Source: Mesorhizobium sp. B2-7-1
GTDB taxonomy: Bacteria; Pseudomonadota; Alphaproteobacteria; Rhizobiales; Rhizobiaceae
Length of the DNA: 64,000 nt
NCBI RefSeq assembly: GCF_006440735.1
Contig: NZ_VFUA01000024.1
Coordinates: 1 to 64,000, forward strand
Direction of reading: 5' to 3'
Shown here: in pieces, positions 31,633-40,158 of the stretch
Layout: every line of letters starts with the position of its first letter
Position numbering within the stretch: position 1 is the first letter of the stretch
Position numbers and translations under genes: made by a program
The notes under the pieces: model-generated
What the model was told of the DNA's origin: nothing
Seen by the model: only the letters and a program-made list of their open reading frames with translations
Databases searched by the model: none

Positions 31633-31900
31633 TCCGCCCTCTCTCTCAAGATCGTCGCCCACCGCTTTCCGGCACCGACCTAAAGAACTTTGAGCCCCTG
31701 CGCTACCCGCTTTGCCAAAATAACGCACTTTGAGACAGTCAACGGGCGAGCAGGATCTATGCTCCGAGAAGACTACTCTACTGGTTGAAGAGTAGCCGGC
31801 AGCATTGCCCCGGGTGAGAGGGACCTCAACAGAAAAGTGTCTGCTGGCAAGCCATCCGGCAGGATATCTCTTTGCCTCCCAACGGATTTGGGTGGGGCTG

Positions 31901-32623
31901 TCAGGCGGCTTCCATTGGCGTCATGGCTATCGACTCCACCCGGCCATGGCGAAGCGTCAACGTCTTCGTGCAGACGCGTTCGATCAGGCTCTGGTCGTGG
32001 CTTGCCAGCACGATAATGCCGGCCTTCTCCGCCAGTTCGTCCATGCGCCGTTTGGCCTTTTCCTGGAAGGAAGCGTCGCCGGCGCTGATCCACTCGTCCA
32101 TCAGAAGGATTTCTGGCTCAAGTGCGGTTGACGCAGCGAAAGCCAGTCTTGCAGCCATACCCTGGCTGTATGCTTTGAAGGGCAGGTCGATGAAATCGCC
32201 GAGTTCGCTGAACGCGATGATCTCTTCCATCTTCTCTTCGATTTCGGCTTCCGTCCAACCGCTGATCAATCCTCTCAATACGATGTTCCGCCGGCCTGTG
32301 GCTTCAGGACGAAATCCTATGTTGATGTTGAAGAGGGCATCGACCTTGCCATCTATAGTGATGTTTCCCTCAGAAGGTTCATAGATCCCGTAGAGCACTT
32401 TCAGCAGGGTTGTCTTGCCGGCTCCATTCGGACCGACAAGGCCCAACCGATCGCCTGCCTTCAACTCGAAACTGACACCGTCCAGAGCTTGGACGAACTG
32501 CTTCCTTCCCGAACTGGCAATTCTGCCGCCCGTATCGTTCATGCGCCGGTCTGGCGCGGAAAGGGTTAGCTTTTCGTGCAGCTTATAAACCAGGCTGACG
32601 TTATCCAGCTTGACGGAAACCAT
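31901..32623 (-). CDS. wzt: Polysaccharide ABC exporter, ATP-binding subunit
   Basis: 240 residues, a single nucleotide-binding domain: Walker A GPNGAGKTTLL (about 64-74), a degenerate signature YSQGMAARLAFAAST, Walker B ILLMDEWISAGDASF and H-loop VLASHDQ. DEWIxAGD and SxGMxxRL are characteristic of the Wzt/KpsT/TagH branch that exports O-antigens, capsules or teichoic acids. There is no C-terminal carbohydrate-binding domain (Wzt proteins with one reach about 400 residues), so chain-end recognition is not built in. It pairs with the permease seven bases upstream and energises transfer of the finished glycan-lipid to the periplasm. Confidence 0.93.
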   Translation of the reverse strand: MVSVKLDNVSLVYKLHEKLTLSAPDRRMNDTGGRIASSGRKQFVQALDGVSFELKAGDRLGLVGPNGAGKTTLLKVLYGIYEPSEGNITIDGKVDALFNINIGFRPEATGRRNIVLRGLISGWTEAEIEEKMEEIIAFSELGDFIDLPFKAYSQGMAARLAFAASTALEPEILLMDEWISAGDASFQEKAKRRMDELAEKAGIIVLASHDQSLIERVCTKTLTLRHGRVESIAMTPMEAA

Positions 32624-32630
32624 TGAACAC

Positions 32631-33422
32631 TCAGATCATGAAGACGACCTGCCGGCGATATCTGCCAAGCAGCATCAATGCAATAACCCATGCGGCCACC
32701 GTAAAGGCGCCGGTTAAAGCAAAATCATGTCCCGGAAACTCGTCGCTAAGGATGGGATGGCGTACAACCTCCAGGAAGCTCGTAAACGGATTCCAGTTGT
32801 ATGCGTATGTTTGTATGGGGTCTTGCCCGTTGTTTACCCAGAAGACGGGCGTAAAGAACATCCCGACCCTCATCAGGTTGCCGACGATGAATTCGCTGTC
32901 AGGGAAAAATGCGCCGGTGAATGCGAAAATTGCAATGATGGCTGGGGTGGCCAGCAGGATCAGAAGCAGTCCCGCGAGCGACCAGAGCCATGCCGTCGTC
33001 AGCGCCGGTCCGCTGATCAGCAGAATGACTATGCATCCGGCAATGGCATAGCCCGCGCGAATCGCCGACTGCACCGTCAAACGCATCACATAGACGAACA
33101 AGGGCAGCGTCGTGCCTTCGATGAAGCTCTGCTCACGTTTGAACAGCGACACGCTCACGGTTATGACCTCCATGAGGTAGAACCACACCATGAGACCAAT
33201 TGCGACATAGGCGGAATACCCGGCCGCATCCTTGCCTGCGGGCTGGAACACGAAGACGAAAGTGCCGACGAAGGCAAGGTAGTTCACCAGCAGCCAGAGC
33301 GGTCCGAGCGTGGTTCGCCGGTGCTGGTCACCGATATCTTCGTGAGCGAGGGCAATCCATACCCTTCGCAGCTTCATCGCCCCGAAGATATCGTCGAGAG
33401 CGCCGTTCAGTGTCGAAATCAT
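32631..33422 (-). CDS. wzm: Polysaccharide ABC exporter, permease subunit
   Basis: 263 residues, ABC2-type membrane domain with six hydrophobic segments. The N-terminal amphipathic stretch IALAHEDIGDQHRRTTLGPLW is the Wzm/KpsM signature preceding the first helix, and NLMRVGMFFTPVFWVNN and NWNPFTSFLEVVRHPIL are also typical. The gene ends eight bases before wzt, one transcription unit. With Wzt it forms the exporter for polyprenyl-diphosphate-linked glycan. It is divergent from the CapD-like gene across a 388-base gap. Confidence 0.92.
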   Translation of the reverse strand: MISTLNGALDDIFGAMKLRRVWIALAHEDIGDQHRRTTLGPLWLLVNYLAFVGTFVFVFQPAGKDAAGYSAYVAIGLMVWFYLMEVITVSVSLFKREQSFIEGTTLPLFVYVMRLTVQSAIRAGYAIAGCIVILLISGPALTTAWLWSLAGLLLILLATPAIIAIFAFTGAFFPDSEFIVGNLMRVGMFFTPVFWVNNGQDPIQTYAYNWNPFTSFLEVVRHPILSDEFPGHDFALTGAFTVAAWVIALMLLGRYRRQVVFMI

Positions 33423-33810
33423 CGCTGTCGTGCCGCAGTTATTGTTCTGGTGCCTCGTTTGTTGCCCACACGACCGCCAAGCTCCTCTTTCATAGTCATT
33501 GCGACAAGCTTATGGCAACGCGGTGCGGCTTAGTGAAGCCGGATCGTCATCCATTGACATTTATTAGCAGAGTCTATTGGAGGTCCGACGGTTTTTCGAT
33601 GTGACCAACGGCCTGAGTTGTTGCCGTTTCGAGACAAATCGTTGGTACGATCACGCACATCCAAAAAAACTCTGGCTCTCCCGCCCGCTCCGCGCTAAGG
33701 CCATAACCGGGTAACGGGGGTAGGGGATTTGCAATCCAGGGTGGTGCCGGTGGCTGGTCCGGTGACGTTCTGGTGCCAATCTCTCCACGCCTGGAGTCCA
33801 GTACTACCCA
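33423..33810. other. Divergent intergenic region between wzm and the CapD-like gene
   Basis: 388 bases without a convincing gene. It should hold the promoters of both the leftward exporter operon and the rightward epimerase gene. TTGACA at 33554-33559, with TATTGG 15 bases later, is the best promoter-like pair on the plus strand but is short-spaced. A small GGCTT-AGTG-AAGCC hairpin lies just upstream of it. I see no repeat of the kinds found elsewhere in the window. Confidence 0.5.
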
Positions 33811-35844
33811 ATGACCGCCTATGTAGAAGCCGTATCGGAACTTCGACCGAGGATGCGGCGCGCCATCATCATGGCCCAGGACCTCGTCATGGTTCTGGTC
33901 GCGGTCGCTCTTAGCCTCATCCTGTCGCAGTCGCGGCTGTCCTTCGACGCGTTCTCCGCCAGTGGGCTGGCCTGCTGGGTGCTCATCGTGCTCGTCGCCC
34001 ATCTGTTGTTCCGCACTTGCGGTCTCTACAACACCGTCTGGCGCTTTGCCTCCACGCCCGATTTCTTCAACATCCTCAAGGGCTGCGGCAGCCTGACGGT
34101 GGTGCTCTATCTGGCCTCGCTTGCCTTCCGCTTCTTTTTCCAGCCGGTCGCCGGCCTCAACGAGCGCCAGTTCATCGTCTTCTTCCTGGTCTCCTTCACC
34201 ATCATCTCGGCGCCCAGGCTCTATTATCGCTTCCTGCGTGATGGCGCGAGCTGGCGCATCCTGCGCCGTGCTGCCGGCGATGCCTCGACCAAGCAGGCGC
34301 TGTTCATTGGCCGGCTGAGCGAGGCCGACGTGATCGTCCGCTTCATCCGCACGGCCCAGCCGTCCGAATATGCCATCTCTGGCATCATGGCCACCGAGAG
34401 CGATGCGCCGCTCGGCACGCAGATCCAGGGCGTCCCGGTCGTTGCGCTGCGGCCGCGGCTGGTCGAAGTGCTGGAAGACTATGTCAAGGGCACGGAAAGC
34501 CTCGACCTCCTGATCTTCGGCCAGGGGGTCGAGCGCGAGATCGAGGACTATGCCGAGCTTGTGCGCGTCGCCCGCCATAGCGGCATCGGCGTTGTCCAGT
34601 TTTCCGGCCTGTCGGAACTGGGGCAGGGCGGCAAGCTGGTTCTCGATGCCGTCGAGATGGAAACCATCATGCGCCGTTCGGCGGTTGCCACCGATACCAC
34701 GCGCATCGGCGCTTTCGTGGGCGGCAAGCGTGTGATGGTCACTGGCGGCGCCGGCTCGATCGGCCGTGTGCTCGTCAAGCGCGCGCTGGAGCTGGGCGCC
34801 GAGGCGGTGCTGGTGGCCGACAATTCCGAGTTCGGCATTTTCCAGCTCGATCAGCTGATCGACGACGGCGACCGCGACCGGCTGACCAGCCGCATCGTCG
34901 ACGTCACCGACCGGCCCCACATGACGCGCCTCGTCAACGAGTTCAAACCCGCCATCATCTTTCACGCCGCGGCGCTGAAGCATGTGCCGCTGCTCGAGGA
35001 GAACTGGGAAGCGGCAATCGAGACGAATGTCTTCGGCACGCTCGCCTGCGCCGAGATCGCCGCCGAATGCGGGGTGCCGCAGTTCCTGCTGATTTCCAGC
35101 GACAAGGCCGTCGACCCGACTTCGGTGCTGGGCGTCACCAAGCGGGCGGCCGAGCAGGTCGTCTCCTCGCTGCATGAAGCCCAGGCAGCGGCGTCGCCGC
35201 CGCGTGCCGGCGCGGCGAACGGCCATGCCGGCGCTCCCGGTCTACGTCATTCAGGCACGAAATTCATCGCCGTGCGCTTCGGCAACGTCTTCGGCTCCAA
35301 CGGCTCGGTGGCGACCATCTTCCAGGCGCAGATCGAGGCCGGCGGCCCGGTCACCATCACCGACCGGCGCATGACCCGCTATTTCATGACCGTGGCCGAG
35401 GCCGTCGATCTCGTCATCATGTCGGCAGCCGACGCCGAGCAGCGCCAGGGCGCGGACGACTACGCCATCTACATGCTCGACATGGGCAAGCCCGTGCCGA
35501 TCCTCGAAGTCGCCGAAACCATGATCCGCATGGCTGGCAAAAGCCCTTACACCGACATCCCGATCCGCTTCACCGGCATCAGGCCTGGCGAGAAGCTGCA
35601 CGAGACGCTGCACGCCGAGAACGAGGACGTGGTCAAGCTCGACATCGCCAAGATCTTCGGCCTCAGGACCGGCGTCATCGAATGGCCGAGGATCGAGGCG
35701 GCCCTGCCGGCGCTGGTGGCCGCCATGCACGATCGCGACAAGGCGGCGGCGCTTGCCATCCTGGGCGGGCTCTACGGGGCGGAAGAAGACATTGGCGGCG
35801 CGCGCGAAGAGGCGGCGCCGAAAACAGCCGGACAGGTCGGCTAG
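33811..35844 (+). CDS. CapD/WbpM/FlaA1-like nucleotide-sugar 4,6-dehydratase/epimerase
   Basis: 677 residues. Four N-terminal membrane helices (about 18-145), then a first Rossmann-like domain (about 160-295), then the catalytic SDR domain (305-620) with the NAD loop TGGAGSIG (311-318). The family's SSDKA (429-433), NVFGSNGSV and RPGEKLHE are present. WbpM-type enzymes convert UDP-GlcNAc to UDP-4-keto-6-deoxy-GlcNAc. The residue four before the catalytic lysine K444, normally Tyr or Met, is Leu440 here (SVLGVTK). An Ala/Gly/Pro-rich insertion of about 24 residues (459-482) follows. No strong Shine-Dalgarno sequence precedes 33811, so a start at a later ATG (33853) is possible. Confidence 0.88.
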   Translation: MTAYVEAVSELRPRMRRAIIMAQDLVMVLVAVALSLILSQSRLSFDAFSASGLACWVLIVLVAHLLFRTCGLYNTVWRFASTPDFFNILKGCGSLTVVLYLASLAFRFFFQPVAGLNERQFIVFFLVSFTIISAPRLYYRFLRDGASWRILRRAAGDASTKQALFIGRLSEADVIVRFIRTAQPSEYAISGIMATESDAPLGTQIQGVPVVALRPRLVEVLEDYVKGTESLDLLIFGQGVEREIEDYAELVRVARHSGIGVVQFSGLSELGQGGKLVLDAVEMETIMRRSAVATDTTRIGAFVGGKRVMVTGGAGSIGRVLVKRALELGAEAVLVADNSEFGIFQLDQLIDDGDRDRLTSRIVDVTDRPHMTRLVNEFKPAIIFHAAALKHVPLLEENWEAAIETNVFGTLACAEIAAECGVPQFLLISSDKAVDPTSVLGVTKRAAEQVVSSLHEAQAAASPPRAGAANGHAGAPGLRHSGTKFIAVRFGNVFGSNGSVATIFQAQIEAGGPVTITDRRMTRYFMTVAEAVDLVIMSAADAEQRQGADDYAIYMLDMGKPVPILEVAETMIRMAGKSPYTDIPIRFTGIRPGEKLHETLHAENEDVVKLDIAKIFGLRTGVIEWPRIEAALPALVAAMHDRDKAAALAILGGLYGAEEDIGGAREEAAPKTAGQVG

Positions 35845-35908
35845 GCATGTCTCCCGAAAGTGGAAACCGGTTTCGGGATAAAGACATGCAAAGCGCACTA
35901 TGCGCTTT
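35845..35908. repeat. Double-hairpin intergenic repeat after the CapD-like gene
   Basis: GCATGTCT (35845-35852) pairs with AGACATGC (35882-35889), and inside them CCCGAAA (35853-35859) pairs with TTTCGGG (35871-35877). A second perfect hairpin AAAGCGCA-CTA-TGCGCTTT follows (35890-35908). It starts at the base after the stop codon. The pattern matches dispersed rhizobial palindromes and the core CCGAAA..GGAAACCGG..TTTCGGG is shared with 49241-49293. It may act as a 3' stabiliser or terminator. Confidence 0.7.
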
Positions 35909-35982
35909 AAACCTGTGCCGCGCGCCCGCAATTGGCTATCGAAACCTGTTCAAACACCCCGCGGGCGAGTGATTCCAGAGCC

Positions 35983-36915
35983 GTGACCAGAAAAGATCAG
36001 CGCGTGGCCGTTCTCATGGGCACGAAGGACGGCGCGGCCTATATCGGCGAACAATTGGAATCCCTGCTTGCGCAGTCCTGGCCGCTCGTCGATCTCTGGG
36101 TCTCCGACGACGGCTCGTCGGACGCCACGACCGCAACCGTCGAGGCGTGGCGATCCCGCTGGGACAAGGGTTCCCTTACGCTGGTGGAAGGCCCGCGAAA
36201 GGGTTTCGCCGCCAATTTCCGCTCGATGATCATCGATCCGCGCATCGATGCCGACTACTATGCCTTTTGCGACCAGGACGATGTCTGGGAGCCGGATCGG
36301 CTGGAGAGCGCCATCCGCTGGATGGAGGGAGAGGATATGGAAACGCCGCTCCTGTTCTGCTCGCGCACGGCGACCGTTTCGCAGACCGGCGTTCCGGCCG
36401 GCTACTCGCCGCTCTTTCGTCGCCCCCCGTCCTTCCGCAATGCGCTGGTGCAAAGCATCGCCGGCGGCAACACCATGCTCTTCAACCGCAAGGCGCGCGA
36501 CCTTCTGGCGAGAGCATCGGCCAGAACCGAGTTCGTCAGCCATGACTGGTGGGCCTATCTCATCGTCACCGCCGCCGGCGGCAAGGTCCGCTACGAGCCG
36601 CGGCCGCTTGTCAGATACCGCCAGCACGATGCAAATCTCGTCGGCGCCAATGTCTCGTGGAGAGCGAGGTTTTCAAGGTTGGGACGCCTGGCCCAGGGCC
36701 AGTTCGCCACCTGGACGGACACCAACCTGCGCGGCCTCGCCGTCAACCGCGACCTCGTCGCGCGCGATGCAGCACTTTGCCTTCGCCTGTTCATCAGGGC
36801 GCGCAAGGGCAACATCTTCAAGCGCTTCAGCCTGCTCGGCAAAAGCGGCGTCTACCGGCAGACATTCATGGGGACGCTCGGGCTCTATGTCGCTTTCCTT
36901 TGGCGCCGGATCTGA
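35983..36915 (+). CDS. GT2 glycosyltransferase (rhamnosyltransferase-like)
   Basis: 310 residues, single GT2 domain: RVAVLMGTKDGAAYIGEQLESLLAQ, WVSDDGSSDATTATVEAW, GFAANFRSM, metal motif YAFCDQDDVWEPDRLE, and HDWWAYLIVTAAGG. The DQDDVW pattern with a late HDWW is common in rhamnosyl- and fucosyltransferases of O-antigen clusters. I start it at GTG 35983 (MTRKDQRVAVLMG); the frame is open to a TTG at 35932, inside repeat-flanking DNA, which is less likely. The gene ends three bases before the sugar-phosphate transferase gene, so the two are coupled. Confidence 0.85.
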   Translation: MTRKDQRVAVLMGTKDGAAYIGEQLESLLAQSWPLVDLWVSDDGSSDATTATVEAWRSRWDKGSLTLVEGPRKGFAANFRSMIIDPRIDADYYAFCDQDDVWEPDRLESAIRWMEGEDMETPLLFCSRTATVSQTGVPAGYSPLFRRPPSFRNALVQSIAGGNTMLFNRKARDLLARASARTEFVSHDWWAYLIVTAAGGKVRYEPRPLVRYRQHDANLVGANVSWRARFSRLGRLAQGQFATWTDTNLRGLAVNRDLVARDAALCLRLFIRARKGNIFKRFSLLGKSGVYRQTFMGTLGLYVAFLWRRI

Positions 36916-36918
36916 GCC

Positions 36919-37464
36919 ATGACCGCGAAGCGCGCGCTCGACCTAGCGGTCGCCGTTCCGATGCTGGTGGTGGCAGCTCCCGTCCTGCTTGTCGCGATGC
37001 TGGCAATCCGGGCAACGTCGGCCGGCCCCGCCATCTTCTCGCAGGTCCGCGTCGGTCAGGGAGGCGCCCTCTTTGCCTGCCGCAAATTGCGCACCATGTA
37101 TCGCGCAACGCCTTCCTTGCCCACGCACGAGGCGCCGGCCGGTTCGGTCACCGCGGTCGGCAAGGTGCTGCGGGCAACCAAGATCGACGAATTGCCGCAG
37201 CTCTGGAACGTGCTCAGGGGCGAGATGAGCCTTGTCGGGCCGCGCCCATGCCTGCCGACCCAGGCGGAACTGATCGAACGCCGAAAGGAACTGGGCGTGC
37301 TCGCCACACTTCCAGGCATCACAGGGCTCGCGCAGATCAGGGGCATCGACATGTCCGATCCAAGACTTTGCGCGGAAACCGATGCGGCCTACATCAAGGT
37401 CGCCTCGGCAGGCCTCGACTTCAAGATATTGCTGGGCACGTTCTTTCGCGCACGGAGCATTTGA
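36919..37464 (+). CDS. Short (PglC-type) polyprenyl-phosphate sugar-1-phosphate transferase
   Basis: 181 residues, the minimal monotopic phosphoglycosyl transferase: one N-terminal re-entrant hydrophobic segment (ALDLAVAVPMLVVAAPVLLV), then QVRVGQGGALFACRKLRTM, the catalytic Asp-Glu in TKIDELPQLWNVLRGEMSLVGPRP, and PGITGLAQIRG. It transfers a sugar-1-phosphate from a UDP-sugar to undecaprenyl phosphate, starting a lipid-linked glycan. The 4,6-dehydratase upstream suggests a UDP-6-deoxy-HexNAc-derived donor such as QuiNAc. Four bases after its stop, the convergent SDR gene ends. Confidence 0.92.
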   Translation: MTAKRALDLAVAVPMLVVAAPVLLVAMLAIRATSAGPAIFSQVRVGQGGALFACRKLRTMYRATPSLPTHEAPAGSVTAVGKVLRATKIDELPQLWNVLRGEMSLVGPRPCLPTQAELIERRKELGVLATLPGITGLAQIRGIDMSDPRLCAETDAAYIKVASAGLDFKILLGTFFRARSI

Positions 37465-37468
37465 CCGT

Positions 37469-38413
37469 TTACGGATACGGCGAATCGCTCCTCTGCCGCG
37501 CCAGCTCCTCGAGTCGGCCGAGCGTATCGGTTTCCGGCACCCAGCCTTCCGAGATCAGCAGCGATGGGTCACAGATCTGCGTCGCCAAAAAGGCTTGCCA
37601 TGATGCCTGTCTGCCAACCAGCGTGGCCGCCAGTCGCAACGGCCAGGCCGGCATGGGGAGAAGCCGGATGGGCCGGCTGTATCCGAGCCGGAACGCTCTG
37701 ATGATTTCGGACATCGCAACCGGCGAAGCGTCGCTGAGCACATAGGTCGGGCGCGGCGGCAGGCGACGGGTCAAGAGATGCGTCACGGCGCCGGCCACGG
37801 CGTCATGCGAGACGAGCGAGCGAACCGCCGTCAGGGCGGCTTTCGGCAGCGGCAGGCCGGTGTCCGCGAGCCGCATCAGCCCGCGCAGGTTTCCCTTCAT
37901 GCCTTCGCCATAGACCGGCGGCAGCCGAAGCGCCGTCGCGCCGTCATGTCCGGCCTTTGCAAAAGCCTCCAGCATTTTGATCTCGCCTTCGCGCTTGGAG
38001 CGCCCGTAGGCGCATTGCGGGGCAGGGGGCGTGGCCTCGTCGATGGTGCCGCTGAAACCGGCGCCCGCCACGGCGCGGATCGAGGAGAGATAGATGAAGC
38101 GCCCGTCGATGCGCGTGGCCGCCGCCTTGGCGAGCCGCCCGGTCAAGGTTGCGTTGACGGTTTGGAAGTCGGCCGCGCCGGCGCTGCGGTCATTGTTGAG
38201 CGCCGCGCAGTGGACGACATGCGTCACGTCGCGCATCAGCGCCAGAAAGGCTTCCCGCGGCGCATCGGCGGTGGGCAGCGCGACGGCGTCGTCCGCGCCT
38301 GCCAGCCGTTGCGGCAGGCGGGAGGCGATCCGTATGTCGAATCCGGCCTCGCGCAACCGGCTGACGACCCGGCGTCCAATGAAGCCTGTCGCGCCGGTAA
38401 CCAGAACCTTCAT
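37469..38413 (-). CDS. NAD-dependent epimerase/dehydratase (WbpV/UDP-hexose reductase-like SDR)
   Basis: 314 residues. Rossmann loop TGATGFIGRRVV (residues 6-17), SSIRAV active-site serine, Y/K in CAYGRSKREGE, and LRLPPVYGEGMKGNLRGLMRLA. This is the pattern of the small SDRs paired with WbpM/WbpL-type genes, which reduce UDP-4-keto-6-deoxy-GlcNAc to UDP-QuiNAc or epimerise it. With the CapD-like dehydratase and the sugar-phosphate transferase nearby it completes a plausible initiator-sugar pathway, though on the opposite strand. Its start overlaps the end of the O-antigen ligase gene by four bases. Confidence 0.82.
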   Translation of the reverse strand: MKVLVTGATGFIGRRVVSRLREAGFDIRIASRLPQRLAGADDAVALPTADAPREAFLALMRDVTHVVHCAALNNDRSAGAADFQTVNATLTGRLAKAAATRIDGRFIYLSSIRAVAGAGFSGTIDEATPPAPQCAYGRSKREGEIKMLEAFAKAGHDGATALRLPPVYGEGMKGNLRGLMRLADTGLPLPKAALTAVRSLVSHDAVAGAVTHLLTRRLPPRPTYVLSDASPVAMSEIIRAFRLGYSRPIRLLPMPAWPLRLAATLVGRQASWQAFLATQICDPSLLISEGWVPETDTLGRLEELARQRSDSPYP

Positions 38414-39717
38414 GGTTGCGGGCTGGCGCCCGGCGCCATCGCAGGCGCGCTTTTCCCGGTCGGGGCAATCGTGCGCCCGGACGCAATGTATGTCCCCACA
38501 ATCAGAAACACCATCAGCGTCGCGTCGAGGATGTCGTGGCCGACGAGGATGCCGGCCATTCCGCCGGTGAGAAAGGTGATGACCGCGACAAGCACCATCG
38601 TCGCGCCGAATCGCTCCACCGGATCGGCGCTGAGGCGCAGCGTCCGTGCCGCGTTCCAGGCGGCAACGATGAAGATCGCCGCCAGGGCCAGCGCCCCCAC
38701 CAGGCCGGCCTCGACCATCGCCGTCAGGAAGCCGTTATGAAAATGGCTGAAGCCCGCGCTTAGGCCGAACTGGTCGTGAAAACCCTGCTTCATCAGCGCA
38801 CGGCTGGCCGTGATGCCATGGCCGAAAATCGGCATCTCGCGAAACGCGGCAAAGCCGATTTCCCACATCGCCACGCGCAGGCCGAGCGCCGTCGAATGGT
38901 CGCCATTGGCGTTCAGCGCATCCCAGTCGCTGACCAGGAAGTCGGTTCTATCCATCACGGCGCGGGAGCCGATGGCGGCGATCACCAGGGCGACCACGAT
39001 GCCGATCGCCACGAAGCGCGCCAGGCTGGCGCCGGTGAACCGGCGGCGGTTGATGAGAAGCACGACGATGCTGGCAATCGGCACGGCCACCCAGATCATG
39101 CGCGACCCCGAATAGACAATCGCAATGGCTCCGGCCATCGCCGGCAGGACCAGCAGCTTCCAGCGCTTCTCGATACCCGACAGCACGCCGGCAAGGCATG
39201 TCATGACGGCAAGGCAGGTAACGGTCGCGAAGACGATCGGATTGCCGGCGCCGCCCTCCGCCCTGACACCGAGCCGATAGTACTGAAACACGGCCATCGC
39301 CAGCGCGCCGAAGCAGGCCGCGGTGCTGGCCAGAATGGCGATGCGTGCCAGCGCGCCCTTCTCGGTGATGCTCCAGGTCGAATAGGATATGGGGAACAGC
39401 AGGAAGGTGATCAGCGGCAGGAAAAACCGCAGATCGGCGGCCAGCGTGCCGTTGACGATCGAAGCCAGGACCATCGCCGCGCAATAGGCATAGATCGCCA
39501 CCGTCAAGGCGAGCATCGGCCGGTCGATGTTGAAGCGTCGCCGTTTCGCGGCCAGCAGCATCGCGGACCACACACCACCGGCATTAAAAGCGATGCTGAC
39601 CAGCGATCCAAGCACCGGTGGCGAAAAAAAGCAGATGATCGAGAAATAGATGTTGATCTGTGCGGGGGTGAGGTGGCGCCGGAGCGTTGTGAACGGGTTC
39701 AAATGCTTGCTTCGCAA
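38410..39717 (-). CDS. O-antigen ligase/polymerase family membrane protein (WaaL/Wzy-like)
   Basis: 435 residues with about eleven to twelve transmembrane helices. The large periplasmic loop before the last helices carries LGLRVAMWEIGFAAF, PIFGHGITAS and SHFHNGFLTAMVEAG. The R.....G..G.....H.. layout belongs to the Wzy_C/WaaL superfamily, which either ligates O-chain to lipid A-core or polymerises repeat units. Which of the two cannot be decided by sequence; an ABC exporter in the cluster favours the ligase. The only in-frame start is TTG 39717, with GGAAA just upstream; no ATG or GTG is available before the first helix. The 3' end overlaps the SDR gene by four bases. Confidence 0.85.
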   Translation of the reverse strand: MRSKHLNPFTTLRRHLTPAQINIYFSIICFFSPPVLGSLVSIAFNAGGVWSAMLLAAKRRRFNIDRPMLALTVAIYAYCAAMVLASIVNGTLAADLRFFLPLITFLLFPISYSTWSITEKGALARIAILASTAACFGALAMAVFQYYRLGVRAEGGAGNPIVFATVTCLAVMTCLAGVLSGIEKRWKLLVLPAMAGAIAIVYSGSRMIWVAVPIASIVVLLINRRRFTGASLARFVAIGIVVALVIAAIGSRAVMDRTDFLVSDWDALNANGDHSTALGLRVAMWEIGFAAFREMPIFGHGITASRALMKQGFHDQFGLSAGFSHFHNGFLTAMVEAGLVGALALAAIFIVAAWNAARTLRLSADPVERFGATMVLVAVITFLTGGMAGILVGHDILDATLMVFLIVGTYIASGRTIAPTGKSAPAMAPGASPQP

Positions 39718-40158
39718 TTTCCAGCTTGCGCCCGGATCCTTGGAGCCAGCTGAAGGCCGCCTCGCCGATCTCCGTTTGCCGCACCTTGCCCGTTCCCCGA
39801 GCCCGTATAGTGGCTGGCGCCGCCCTGCGATAGTGCGGTCGACGATGTTGCGGCAGAAATCCCCCTATCCGGCGAGGATCGGGAGACCCTGGAATGCTCC
39901 CAGACGCCGCCGCCTTTCCCCGCTTCCGGCTTTTCAATGGCTCTGGCAGGATTTTCCGCTTTGCCGCCCATGCTTGGAAAATTCGTTCTCCAATGACCTC
40001 GCGCCGCGCCGGTCTTGCATTGTTATCGGCGGCGCCGATCTGGTAGAACGCCCGCACGAAACAGTTTGTCCGAAGTGAAATTTGCGCCGGGGCGGCATGG
40101 AATTGCGCCTCCAATGCAAGATTTCCGCTCGACGGCACGAGAGAACGCTCGACAGTCC
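39718..40158. other. Gene-free leader region of cysD
   Basis: 441 bases divergent between the ligase (minus) and cysD (plus). No convincing coding sequence is present; minus-strand open frames here lack a ribosome site and recognisable content. A 10-bp inverted repeat TCTTGCATTG (40013-40022) / CAATGCAAGA (40112-40121) could fold an 89-base loop in the cysD leader RNA. I see no clear -35/-10 pair and no known riboswitch core. Confidence 0.5.

Noticed and set aside
39584-40138. 184-codon minus-strand frame covering the cysD leader and the start of the ligase gene
   Set aside because: Overlaps the ligase in another phase, has a basic low-complexity composition and no ribosome-binding site.
39718-40158. 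SAM- or sulfur-responsive riboswitch before cysD
   Set aside because: I could not trace a conserved riboswitch core; only a simple inverted repeat is present.
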